DNA of 64,000 nucleotides, from positions 57,330 through 121,329 of the forward strand of contig NZ_JALOBS010000016.1 in NCBI RefSeq assembly GCF_023228165.1, read 5' to 3'. The position numbers and the translations under genes are program-made. The notes under the pieces were generated by a model, which was given only the letters and a program-made list of their open reading frames with translations, was not told the origin of the DNA and searched no databases. Positions 18,568 to 26,402 of this stretch are shown piece after piece; within the stretch, counting starts at the first letter, position 1; the number at the start of each line of letters is the position of its first letter. This DNA comes from Methylomonas sp. (lineage in GTDB: Bacteria > Pseudomonadota > Gammaproteobacteria > Methylococcales > Methylomonadaceae).

Positions 18568-18798
18568 ATGAAACAGCTGCTATTAGAAATAGACGAAATT
18601 ACCGAAGCGAAAATTAACGCTGTCGCTAAAACAGCGGGTCTGTCTGCCCAGCAATGGTTACAGCAGATCATTGAGGAAAAAACGGCGACAAACTGGCCGA
18701 ATTCCATCAAGGCATTAGCCGGGACATGGCAAGACGCGCCGTTGTCGGAAGCATTACGCGCGGCTGAAGGCCGGGATGCTGCCAGGGAAGATTTTTGA
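18568..18798 (+). CDS. Antitoxin of a VapBC-like module
   Basis: A 76-residue protein (start ATG at 18568 behind a GAGG ribosome site) upstream of a PIN-domain toxin. Residues 1-45 look like a ribbon-helix-helix DNA-binding part (MKQLLLEIDEITEAKINAVA) and the C-terminal tail (EGRDAAREDF) is acidic, as in toxin-binding tails. Its stop overlaps the toxin start (TGATG). The pair sits between cas2-3 and the cas7-like stub, so it was inserted in, or has addicted, the CRISPR locus. Confidence 0.8.
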   Translation: MKQLLLEIDEITEAKINAVAKTAGLSAQQWLQQIIEEKTATNWPNSIKALAGTWQDAPLSEALRAAEGRDAAREDF

Positions 18799-19193
18799 TG
18801 TACGCTCTCGACACCAATACCGTGATTTATTTTTTTAAAGGCATGGGCAATGTCGCAACGCATTTATTTAACGTGCCACCCCATGAAATCGCAATACCAG
18901 CGGTGGTTTTGTATGAACTGCAAGTCGGCATTGCCAAATCCAACGCACCCGAAAAACGTAGCAATCAACTTAACGAATTGCTCACGGTGGTGAGCGTGTT
19001 GCCGTTTACCGCTTATGAAACTGCGATTACCGCACGGATCAGAGTGGCCTTAGAAAAAGCGGGCACGCCGATTGGTCCACTGGACATGATGATTGCGGGT
19101 ATTGCCTTGGCAAATCAAGCCACCTTGGTAACGCATAACACCAAAGAGTTTTCGCGCATTGATGGCTTGCGGTTAGAAGATTGGTTTAATTGA
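18798..19193 (+). CDS. vapC: VapC-like PIN-domain toxin
   Basis: A 131-residue PIN-domain RNase. Acidic residues of the active site are visible: D6 in ALDTNTV, E42 in LYELQVG, then D95 in GPLDMMIAG and the final acidic or Asn position in VTHNTKEFSRI. VapC toxins cut tRNA or rRNA when the antitoxin decays. The HNTKEF and LDMMIAG segments are strong family marks. ATG at 18798 overlaps the antitoxin stop. Confidence 0.9.
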   Translation: MYALDTNTVIYFFKGMGNVATHLFNVPPHEIAIPAVVLYELQVGIAKSNAPEKRSNQLNELLTVVSVLPFTAYETAITARIRVALEKAGTPIGPLDMMIAGIALANQATLVTHNTKEFSRIDGLRLEDWFN

Positions 19194-19223
19194 CATAATT
19201 TATTTTTTTCAAGGAAAAATGCA

Positions 19224-19388
19224 ATGAATAAAATTACCGGCATTAGAAGCGTAGATTTCAAAATCACGGCATTAGGTTATGGCGTGGTCAACTGGAATGG
19301 TCCGACGACTTTACAAAGCGATGGACGCATTATTGACAACCATTCCATGCCCAAATTGCGCGGCTATACCAATCTGACTGCGTATTAG
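19224..19388 (+). pseudogene. N-terminal stub resembling Cas7fv (Csy3-like) of variant I-F
   Basis: A 54-codon frame with a good ribosome site (AAGGAAAA) that starts MNKITGIRSVDFKI and contains VVNWNG and PKLRGYTN. This resembles the start of the Cas7fv backbone subunit of the compact I-F2 variant as I remember it; a search would be needed to confirm. A full Cas7 is over 300 residues, so only the first sixth remains before TAG. The position right after cas1-cas2-3 is where the effector genes belong. The rest of the effector, including cas5 and cas6, is absent from the window. Confidence 0.55.
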
Positions 19389-19434
19389 ACCACGTATCAA
19401 GCGTGAAAAAAATGCAGTCTTTAAACACAATGAA

Positions 19435-19665
19435 TTGAATTTGCTGATATTGGATGTATTGCGCCAATCAAAATCGCCCATGACCGTTAGGACTATTTTC
19501 GATGCAATTATCCAGCATAAAGGATTGGACGCTGAGAGCATCGATAATAGCAAAGCGATTCAAAAGTCCATCGACAAACGGCTGCGTAGCTTTGAGAAAG
19601 ACAACACCGTTGAAAAATTAGGCGTTGAAGATAGCACTGGCGCTAACCAGTGGTCAGTCCATTAA
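19435..19665 (+). pseudogene. Fragment of a small winged-helix protein
   Basis: An open frame that begins after a stop at 19375-19377; the first usable start is TTG at 19435, but in-frame sequence upstream (RIKREKNAVFKHNEL) looks part of the same protein. It has the pattern LLILDVLRQSKSPMTVRTIF seen in small winged-helix domains, ending GANQWSVH. There is no ribosome site or ATG, so I read it as the 3' part of a gene fused by deletion to the cas7-like stub. It ends 4 bases before the end of the transposase gene on the opposite strand. Confidence 0.45.
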
Positions 19666-19669
19666 AAGT

Positions 19670-20734
19670 TTAGGCTACGGCAGGGTATATAATTTCGCCA
19701 GTTTCTAAGTCAACACGCGGCTTTTTATTGCCCTGCCAATAGCCGCTCCAATTTCGGCTATTTTTGCTCCTTGCGCATTTTTCGACTATATCACGAAAGA
19801 TGCCACCATTATCTACGCGTCTAGTGTCTTCACGGTATGCCGCTTCATTCGCGTAATCTTCCATGCAGACCTGTCCAAAGCGGTGAACCTGACCGTATTG
19901 CATCCGGCGAAGCCGAGAGAAATAGGATTCAGCCTGATTATTGGTTGTGCCATCTTTAGCTCTAAATCGTTCAGCATGCTTGACCCGATGCGTCTCATTG
20001 GTTGCATGAAGCCCATCATAGGCTTTGGATTCATCTGCGCAAACAATGGCATCGGGTGAAATGTACTTTTCAGCCAGTTTACCAACATCTTTCCGATTTT
20101 CATTTTTGACAACAGCAGTTATTGTTCGATCAGCGCCATGACCTTTCTCTTCTGGCACCTTCTGATGCATTACAACGACGCAACATTTCCCTGGCTTTTG
20201 GTTTTCCTCAAGACGCGTATCAACGCGATTTTTCTTCTGATTGGCTGGTCGTATAGACCCGTTAACATAAGCGCCGTCTATATGAACTTCACCGGAAAGA
20301 GGTGTTTCGTCACGTTTAATCATGAGGGATTCGCGTAGCTTATGCGATAGTACAAAAGCTGTTTTGTATTGGACGCCAAGATCACGGCTTAACTGTAAGC
20401 TGGAAATGCCTTTGACCGCATTAGTATAAATTGCAATAGCGACCAGATAGGTTGTTAGCGGTAGCTTATGGTTTGCGAAGATTGTACCGGATGTGACGGA
20501 GAATGAACGCTGACAGGACTTGCAGCGCCATTGACGGCGTGTTTTGATGAAATAGTGCTTATTGGAATCGCCGCAATTTGGGCAGGTGACTTCTTCACCT
20601 TCTCCCCATCGCAGTTCTTTGAAGAGTTGGTGCGCTTGATCGTCCGTCATTCGCGCCACTTTAAGGACTGAAAGTGTGCGAGCTTGAGCTGATAAAAGAA
20701 AATGTTGACCTGAATTAGAAGTATTAGTAACCAT
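19670..20734 (-). mobile_element. IS1595-family transposase (ISXO2-like)
   Basis: A 354-residue transposase: an N-terminal zinc ribbon (CPNC at about 54-57, CKSC near 76-79), then a DDE-type core. Acidic residues are seen in HIDGAYVNG and CADESKAYDG, and the TNNQAESYFSRLRRM segment holds the third. The ATG at 20734 follows a weak ribosome site. It appears full length. I could not find matching terminal inverted repeats or target duplications, and the neighbouring 3' gene fragment abuts its stop, so the element boundaries may be eroded. It has probably driven the loss of cas effector genes. Confidence 0.9.
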
Positions 20735-20873
20735 GTTCCTCGGAAGTTAGGACATGATCTTTATACTAAAAGCCAGGCTTTACGTCAAGTTACAGCTCAA
20801 TGAATTATTAACATTTCCATAACTTGGATGCTAGAATGTACTAGAATTTTTTACTAATAACTCAAGAATTTTT

Positions 20874-21158
20874 ATGACTAGAAGAAGAAAGAATGATGGT
20901 ATGTTTTCTGCGTTAGTTGATCTTGCATCAATACTTCCTTGGTGGGTTAACTTAATACTTGCTTTGGTGAGTTATATTATCCTACACAATATTGCGGCAG
21001 CACCGCAAATCAATCCTGGTTCGATGCCGCCAGGCCAAATCGGGGCAGCTGCGGCTGGTGAATTCAAAAGAGCGATAGCTCTAGCCGCCCAGTATATAAT
21101 TCCATTTGGATTTCTACTTGGCACTTTTATATCATTTCTTCGCAAAGATAAAAAATAA
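20874..21158 (+). CDS. Small membrane protein resembling the N-terminal module of Mrr-type endonucleases
   Basis: A 94-residue protein with basic start (MTRRRKNDGMF), a first membrane segment (LPWWVNLILALVSYIIL), a small polar loop and a second segment (YIIPFGFLLGTFISF) ending RKDKK. This is the layout of the membrane domain that precedes the nuclease in some Mrr-family restriction enzymes, where the chain continues after the basic tail. Here it stops there, so the nuclease is missing or supplied by the next gene. GC content is low compared with flanking chromosome. Confidence 0.5.
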   Translation: MTRRRKNDGMFSALVDLASILPWWVNLILALVSYIILHNIAAAPQINPGSMPPGQIGAAAAGEFKRAIALAAQYIIPFGFLLGTFISFLRKDKK

Positions 21159-21262
21159 TGCATAAATATTATCGTGGAAATATTAATTGCTTATCAAAGT
21201 AGCAGTCTAATATAAGACTTGGGATGAAATTGGTCAAAACAGCAAATAAACAAGGAATATTT

Positions 21263-22060
21263 ATGCCAAAGATTGATCCGTTACAAATGATTTTGCAAGC
21301 TTTTGTGCCTTTGTTCCAGCAACATTGGGGCTTTTTCTTGTTGTTTTTTATCTTTTTGCTCAGATTTCCTTTTGTCAAAGGTATGTTGGGAGAGTTTCAG
21401 GTAAATATTATTGCCAAACTACGGTTGGACAAAAATATTTACCATCTAATTAAAAATGTCACGCTACCTACCGAAGATGGCGGCACCACACAACTTGATC
21501 ATATTATTGTCTCGCCCTATGGTGTGTTTGTTATTGAAACAAAAAATATGAAAGGCTGGATTTACGGCGGCAAAAACGACAGACAATGGACTCAAAAAAT
21601 CTATCGGCATTCACAAAAGTTTCAAAATCCTTTACTCCAAAACTATAAACACACCGAAATACTTCGAAGCGCACTAGGATTAGATACAAACAAGGTGTTT
21701 TCACTCATTGTATTTATAGGCGATAGTCAATTTAAAACCAATATGCCAGATAACGTTGTTTATGCTGGCGAGTTCGTTGCTTACATTAAAAGTAAGACCA
21801 CCAAAGTCTTTACCGATTTAGAAGTTAGAAGTATTTGTAGCCAAATAGAGTCAGGCAGGCTTTCGCCAACAATCAAAACGCATATCAATCATGTTAAACA
21901 TGTCAAATCTATCGTTGAGCAAAAACAGCAGCCATTGGATAAAAACGCCTGCCCTAAATGTGGAAGCGCAATGATTATAAAAACAGCTAGAGAACGTGGT
22001 AACCAATTTTTTGCATGTAGTACGTTCCCAAAATGCAGAACCACCAAGTCAATAAACTAG
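21263..22060 (+). CDS. Membrane-anchored NERD nuclease with C-terminal zinc ribbon
   Basis: A 265-residue protein; ATG at 21263 has an AAGGAA ribosome site, better than the in-frame ATG at 21224. It has a membrane helix (about residues 20-37), a NERD domain of the PD-(D/E)xK nuclease group (GEF at 43-45, D79 in LDHIIVSPYG, E92 and K94 in IETKN), and a topoisomerase-type zinc ribbon (C230, C233, C252, C258). NERD proteins occur in phage defence and plasmid contexts; the actual substrate is unknown. The gene follows the small membrane protein by about 100 bp and shares its AT richness. Confidence 0.85.
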   Translation: MPKIDPLQMILQAFVPLFQQHWGFFLLFFIFLLRFPFVKGMLGEFQVNIIAKLRLDKNIYHLIKNVTLPTEDGGTTQLDHIIVSPYGVFVIETKNMKGWIYGGKNDRQWTQKIYRHSQKFQNPLLQNYKHTEILRSALGLDTNKVFSLIVFIGDSQFKTNMPDNVVYAGEFVAYIKSKTTKVFTDLEVRSICSQIESGRLSPTIKTHINHVKHVKSIVEQKQQPLDKNACPKCGSAMIIKTARERGNQFFACSTFPKCRTTKSIN

Positions 22061-22186
22061 CTAGGCAATCGTATTTTATGTAAACACTTTTTAACGAATT
22101 TGTTAAATATATTAACTTATAAAGTAAATATATGCAGATAATGACTTGTTAAAAGATGGCGGATTCTTATAAAGAGGGAGTATAAA

Positions 22187-23320
22187 TTGGGACTAAAGAA
22201 GATTGGTAGAAATGATCCATGTTGGTGTGGTTCTGGTAAAAAATATAAGAAATGCCACATTGACAGGGTTAATGAAACACCAATTCAGGAATGGGAAGCG
22301 TCGAAATTAATGCGTAATAAATTCGCACGCAAACTCTGTTCGGCTCCAAAGAGTTTACATAAAGAATGTGCAAATAGGATCGTGAAGGCTCATACGGTGC
22401 CAAAAAGTTCAAGTTTAAAAGCTTTTGCTAAAGATGGTCATGTCTTAGGTTTAAAAATTAGCTTGGAAAGTTTTCAGAAATATGGTGGAAAGCTACAGCC
22501 GGAATTAATAGGTATCAACAATGCGTCAACCTTTACAGGCTTCTGCCAAAAACATGATGATCAACTTTTTTCTTGTTTAGAAAAAGAAGCTTTTCGGATG
22601 ACAGATAAACAGTGCTTTATGCTGGCTTTTCGATCATTCGCACGTGAGTTCTATACAAAATATTCGCTGGCAGATAGTTATGATTTAAATTCAAGTTTGG
22701 ATAAAGGAAAGCCAATTCATCGCCAGCTTGAGATACAAGAGCTAGCGTTTTTGATGAATGTTGGTGCTGAAGCTGGTGTGAAAGACGGCATTTTTCATAA
22801 AGGAAAATTTGATAGATGTATTGCTAACAATGATTATAGTGATGTTAGGGCTGTAGTATTCAAATTTCAAGAGCCATTTCCAGTGCAGGTTAGCGGATCA
22901 GTAAATCCTGATTTTGACTTTGAAAACAAAAAACTTCAAGACCTATCAGACTTGGAAAAAAATCCCGATATTTTATCATTTACGTCGTTTTTTGACGGTT
23001 CGAATGGATATATTGTTTTGTCATGGCTTCAAAATTGCCATGAAACATGCAAAGAGCTTGTTATGTCATTAATAAATAAACAGAAAGAACATGTATCGAC
23101 ATATCTTTTGCAGTATATATTCAGTAACTTTGAGAATTTTTTTATTTCTCCTGATTGGTGGAGCTGTGTTAGCCAGAAAGATAGAAACAAAGTAATTGAA
23201 ATGTCCCACCACAATGTAGACCCATATATTGACCCTCATGGTAATCATATATCTGCAAAGCTATTAACCACCACTCTGCCTGATCCTATGTCAATTGACT
23301 ATGTTAATTGGTGTCCTTGA
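22187..23320 (+). CDS. SEC-C motif protein with an HNH-like Cys/His cluster
   Basis: A 377-residue protein from a TTG start behind GAGGGAG. Residues 9-24 form a SEC-C zinc motif (C12, C14, C23, H24). A second cluster follows: C51, C61, H69 (IVKAHTVPKS), C120 and H123 (GFCQKHDD), resembling a degenerate HNH/treble-clef site. The remaining 240 residues are mostly helical and unrecognised. SEC-C tags are often added to defence proteins and may carry zinc or bind partners. I cannot name a function; a nuclease role is only an inference from the Cys/His spacing. Confidence 0.6.
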   Translation: MGLKKIGRNDPCWCGSGKKYKKCHIDRVNETPIQEWEASKLMRNKFARKLCSAPKSLHKECANRIVKAHTVPKSSSLKAFAKDGHVLGLKISLESFQKYGGKLQPELIGINNASTFTGFCQKHDDQLFSCLEKEAFRMTDKQCFMLAFRSFAREFYTKYSLADSYDLNSSLDKGKPIHRQLEIQELAFLMNVGAEAGVKDGIFHKGKFDRCIANNDYSDVRAVVFKFQEPFPVQVSGSVNPDFDFENKKLQDLSDLEKNPDILSFTSFFDGSNGYIVLSWLQNCHETCKELVMSLINKQKEHVSTYLLQYIFSNFENFFISPDWWSCVSQKDRNKVIEMSHHNVDPYIDPHGNHISAKLLTTTLPDPMSIDYVNWCP

Positions 23321-23491
23321 GGATAAATTTAAAAACACAAAACAAGATAATCGCCACTACCGATTGGTATCTTAATGAATAATTTTATCACATTAATCGT
23401 TAATTATTTGATTTTACAATAATATTGCGAGAAAAAATAGGTGCTTAAAATTTTTGAAATTGCTAAGCAATGGCTATTTTAAAAGGAACTT

Positions 23492-24325
23492 ATGAAGTTA
23501 AAGAAATTATTGTCTCTAGATTTTATGCAGGATTTTCAGTCTCTATTAGAAACTGAATTTGAGCATAAGCTTTTTGTTGCCAGCTTAAGAAATTATGCGT
23601 CACATGGAAATCCGCTTAGATTTCATAACTTTGCTTTTGCAATGCGCGAACTTGTTTTACATGTCATCACAAGAAAGGCCCCAGTTAATCAAGTCAAAAA
23701 AGTTTCATGGTATACGAGAGAAAGTGATATTCACGAAGTTACCAGAAGGCAGCAGTTAAAGTATTGTGCTCAATCAAATATAGCAGATGAATATCTCGGT
23801 GAAGGAGTTCTTGCTGACTTGAATGCTTCAATATCAGAGTTTATAAAGGAATTTCATTTTTTTAATAAATACACGCATATCACAGCGAAATATTTTGAAA
23901 CATGCCCAAAAAGATTCTTTGAGAATGCTAAGTATGTAGTAAAAATTGCCAGGGATTCTCTGCGCCAATTAGATGATCTTGAACATATAGTTGTCGAAGC
24001 ACTTGAAGATAAAGTTCATGATTCTGTGGTTTCAATTGCGGCTAGAGCAATACCTGAGAGTCTGTCAATTATCGCTACTAACGTATTTGTTGAATACTCA
24101 GAAGTTGAAGAAATTGAATGTACAAATATAGATCATGAGTACATTTACATTACTGCACGAGGCACTGTATATGTTGAGCAGGAGTATGGGTCAAAAGATG
24201 ATCTTTGCATAATGAATGAAAACTACCCTTTTTCTTTAATGATGAAATCTCATGTTGAAAATCCTAGTGATTTCACCATTGAGTCTAAAGAATTGGATGT
24301 AGACACATCATCATGGTATGAGTAG
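23492..24325 (+). CDS. Possible pPIWI-associated nuclease-like protein
   Basis: A 277-residue protein with ATG behind AAGGAAC. The N-terminal region has NPLRFHNFAFAMRELVLHVI (residues 40-60), then WYTRES, VTRRQQLKYC and FNKYTHI segments; the C-terminal 80 residues form a beta-rich part ending VDTSSWYE. These patterns recall proteins annotated as predicted pPIWI-associating nucleases, but I cannot search and no catalytic triad is obvious. It is the last gene of the AT-rich cassette before the CRISPR leader. No Piwi gene is in the window. Confidence 0.4.
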   Translation: MKLKKLLSLDFMQDFQSLLETEFEHKLFVASLRNYASHGNPLRFHNFAFAMRELVLHVITRKAPVNQVKKVSWYTRESDIHEVTRRQQLKYCAQSNIADEYLGEGVLADLNASISEFIKEFHFFNKYTHITAKYFETCPKRFFENAKYVVKIARDSLRQLDDLEHIVVEALEDKVHDSVVSIAARAIPESLSIIATNVFVEYSEVEEIECTNIDHEYIYITARGTVYVEQEYGSKDDLCIMNENYPFSLMMKSHVENPSDFTIESKELDVDTSSWYE

Positions 24326-24552
24326 AACTTAACAAGACGCTACGCATTGTTATAAACGTCAAATATTTGAGGTTTAACTCGGTTTAGTGTGCATAAGCAT
24401 CAATTTTTTGATTCTTATGATGACTAAGAAATGTCAGATTTACTGCTATAGTGCCTTAGAACGATTGTCGATAAAGGTGTCAAGAAATTTCTTTGTGCAA
24501 TTGCTACATAATAGCGGAAATGCGTAAATTGACTAGAAAAGATATTGCAGAG
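24326..24552 (+). promoter_or_regulatory. CRISPR leader region
   Basis: An AT-rich stretch of about 225 bp with no gene directly upstream of the first repeat. In type I-F arrays the leader lies on the side opposite the GAAA end of the repeat, as here, and carries the crRNA promoter. No clear IHF site or -35/-10 pair could be picked out by eye. Confidence 0.5.
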
Positions 24553-24760
24553 GTCCGCCGCCGCACAGGCGGCTTAGAAATTAATTATTCAGTTATCCCG
24601 TCCAACCTGGTTGTCCGCCGCCGCACAGGCGGCTTAGAAATTGTGTTTATGACGGTACTCGGCCCAGCGGATGTCCGCCGCCGCACAGGCGGCTTGGAAA
24701 TTGGGCGGATAAATCCGCCCCTACAGGCAGGTGTCAGCCGTCGCAATGGCCGGCCGGCAT
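24553..24760 (+). CRISPR. Short type I-F CRISPR array (three repeats plus a degenerate fourth)
   Basis: Three 28-bp repeats (24553-24580, 24613-24640, 24673-24700) read GTCCGCCGCCGCACAGGCGG then CTTAGAAA; the third has one change (TTGGAAA). Each forms a CCGCC/GGCGG hairpin as expected for Cas6f. Spacers are exactly 32 bp (24581-24612, 24641-24672). A degenerate repeat at 24733-24760 follows 32 bp after the third. The third spacer is itself a palindrome, GGGCGGAT AA ATCCGCCC, resembling a dispersed repeat with a second copy at 24762-24782. All three spacers begin TT, so the conserved unit may be 30 bp. Confidence 0.93.
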
Positions 24761-24907
24761 AGGGTCGGATAAGTCCCCTACATCAATCCTCTTTAGCGGG
24801 AGAGGGCATTCCAGGCAGCAATATATTTAGGTAAAAAATTCGTCATTCGCTTGCACTGCTGCCTAATGGGGTGTCGACAGCGGTCGGGTTTTTCGGATCG
24901 ACCAATC

Positions 24908-24932
24908 TGACAAGATTGTAATCTTGCTGTCA
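24908..24932. promoter_or_regulatory. Dyad operator upstream of the RND efflux operon
   Basis: The core CAAGATTGTAATCTTG (24911-24926) is a 7-bp inverted repeat around GT, and an outer TGACA/TGTCA pair (24908-24912, 24928-24932) extends it. Boxes of this kind are bound by CusR/CopR/CzcR-type response regulators. The regulator encoded at 30560-31231 is the natural candidate. It lies about 37 bp before the start codon of the first efflux gene. Confidence 0.6.
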
Positions 24933-24968
24933 TGCTGTTGTTTGGATTGACAGCTTATCCTGTTTGCC

Positions 24969-26402
24969 ATGCAGCGATTATTGCCCTTTTTGTTTCTATT
25001 GAGTTTACTCAGCTTATTGCTGAATGGCTGCGTTGAATTTCAGGACCGCCCATTACAGCCTGCAGCGTCTAAAATGCGTCTCGAAGCACGCAGTCTAACC
25101 AGTCACGAACTACAGACGTTTATGCAGACCGTATCGGGTTCTGCAGTTCTTTGGCCGTTTAAGCGCTGGAATGTCGATCAACTGACACTGGCAGCGATTT
25201 ATTACAACCAGGATATGGCGTTGATTCGAGCTCAGGCGGATACAGTCGATGCGGGTATCATTACAGCCGGGCAACGGCCTAATCCCACTCTGAACGTGTC
25301 ACCAACCTGGATCAGCAACGCCGTGGCGGCTTCGCAGCCCTGGATTATCGGTAGCTCGCTCAGTATTCCCATCGAAACGGCCGGCAAACGCGATTACCGT
25401 ATTCAAAAAGCCCAAGCCTTAAGCGATGCCGCCCATTTGCGCATAGTTGATAGTATCTGGTTGGTACGCGGGCGGATACGCCTAGCTATGCTGGAAGTCT
25501 TTGCCGCCCGGCAATCCGAGCAGTTGTTGAAACAGCAATTCGGTATTCAACAAGCCATGACGCAACGATTAGAGCAACAATTAGCGGCTGGTGAATTATC
25601 CAGGCTGGATGTTATGCGGGCTAGACTGGCTTCGAATGCATTGCAACTGAATGTCAGTGCTGCTGAAAAAAGGCGTAACCAAAGCCGAGCACTATTGGCC
25701 AATGCCATGGGTGTGCCGGTATCGTCCTTAGCGGCTGTCGAACTGGATTTTGCCGCACTGGATATACCCGCCGATTTGGCTGGCGTACCGGTGCAGGTTT
25801 TAAGGGATATTGCGTTAAAACAGCGTCCGGATCTTTTGGCCGCCTTGGCTGATTACAATGCGGCGCAAGCGGCGCTGCAGATCGAAATTGCCAATCAATA
25901 TCCCAATATTCAGGCCAACCCTGGCTATACCTGGGATATAGGCGCGCATTATTGGACCTTGGCCGCCAGCGCATTGCAACTGCCGGTGTTTCATCAAAAT
26001 CAGGGGTCTATCGCCGAAGCAGAGGCCAAACGGCAAGAAATGGCCGTGCGTTTTGAAGCCTTACAATTGCGGATTTTAGGTGATATCGATCGTGCTCAGG
26101 CCGGCTTATCGGCCATGATTGCCAAATGGCAGGATGCGGAAAAGCAAACCCGACTACAACAGGATAACCTGCAATCCAGCCAAGCTTTATTTCAGGCCGG
26201 CGAAACGGACAGCTTGGCATTGCTCAGCGCTGAGCTGGAAGGGATTGTGTCGGAAACCGCCCGTTTGAATGTGCTGATAGAGACCCAGCAGGCTCTGAAT
26301 GCCCTGGAAGACACTTTGCGATATCCGCTTGCTTCCGCACTGACAGCAAAATCGATAGCCGATACTGCCCTATGGAAAAGCCCGCATGAAAACACGCCTT
26401 AG
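24969..26402 (+). CDS. TolC-family outer membrane efflux lipoprotein
   Basis: A 477-residue outer membrane factor for a tripartite RND pump. It has a lipoprotein signal (LLSLLLNGC, Cys near 21) and two OEP repeats: ANAMGVPVSSL follows the first helical hairpin and LLSAELEGI the second. The layout is close to CusC/CzcC. The gene overlaps the adaptor gene by 17 bases. Substrate is not determined by this subunit. Confidence 0.9.
   Translation: MQRLLPFLFLLSLLSLLLNGCVEFQDRPLQPAASKMRLEARSLTSHELQTFMQTVSGSAVLWPFKRWNVDQLTLAAIYYNQDMALIRAQADTVDAGIITAGQRPNPTLNVSPTWISNAVAASQPWIIGSSLSIPIETAGKRDYRIQKAQALSDAAHLRIVDSIWLVRGRIRLAMLEVFAARQSEQLLKQQFGIQQAMTQRLEQQLAAGELSRLDVMRARLASNALQLNVSAAEKRRNQSRALLANAMGVPVSSLAAVELDFAALDIPADLAGVPVQVLRDIALKQRPDLLAALADYNAAQAALQIEIANQYPNIQANPGYTWDIGAHYWTLAASALQLPVFHQNQGSIAEAEAKRQEMAVRFEALQLRILGDIDRAQAGLSAMIAKWQDAEKQTRLQQDNLQSSQALFQAGETDSLALLSAELEGIVSETARLNVLIETQQALNALEDTLRYPLASALTAKSIADTALWKSPHENTP

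Noticed and set aside
18568..19193. The small gene pair as extra cas genes
   Set aside because: The PIN-domain residues and TGATG overlap identify a toxin-antitoxin pair.
19389..24552. Remaining I-F effector genes (cas5, cas7, cas6f)
   Set aside because: None of the proteins between the stub and the array has Cas5, Cas7 or Cas6f features.
24493..24762. An 89-codon open frame with a repeated VRRRTGGLEI motif
   Set aside because: It is the translation of the CRISPR repeats in one frame; the 32-bp spacing shows an array, not a protein.
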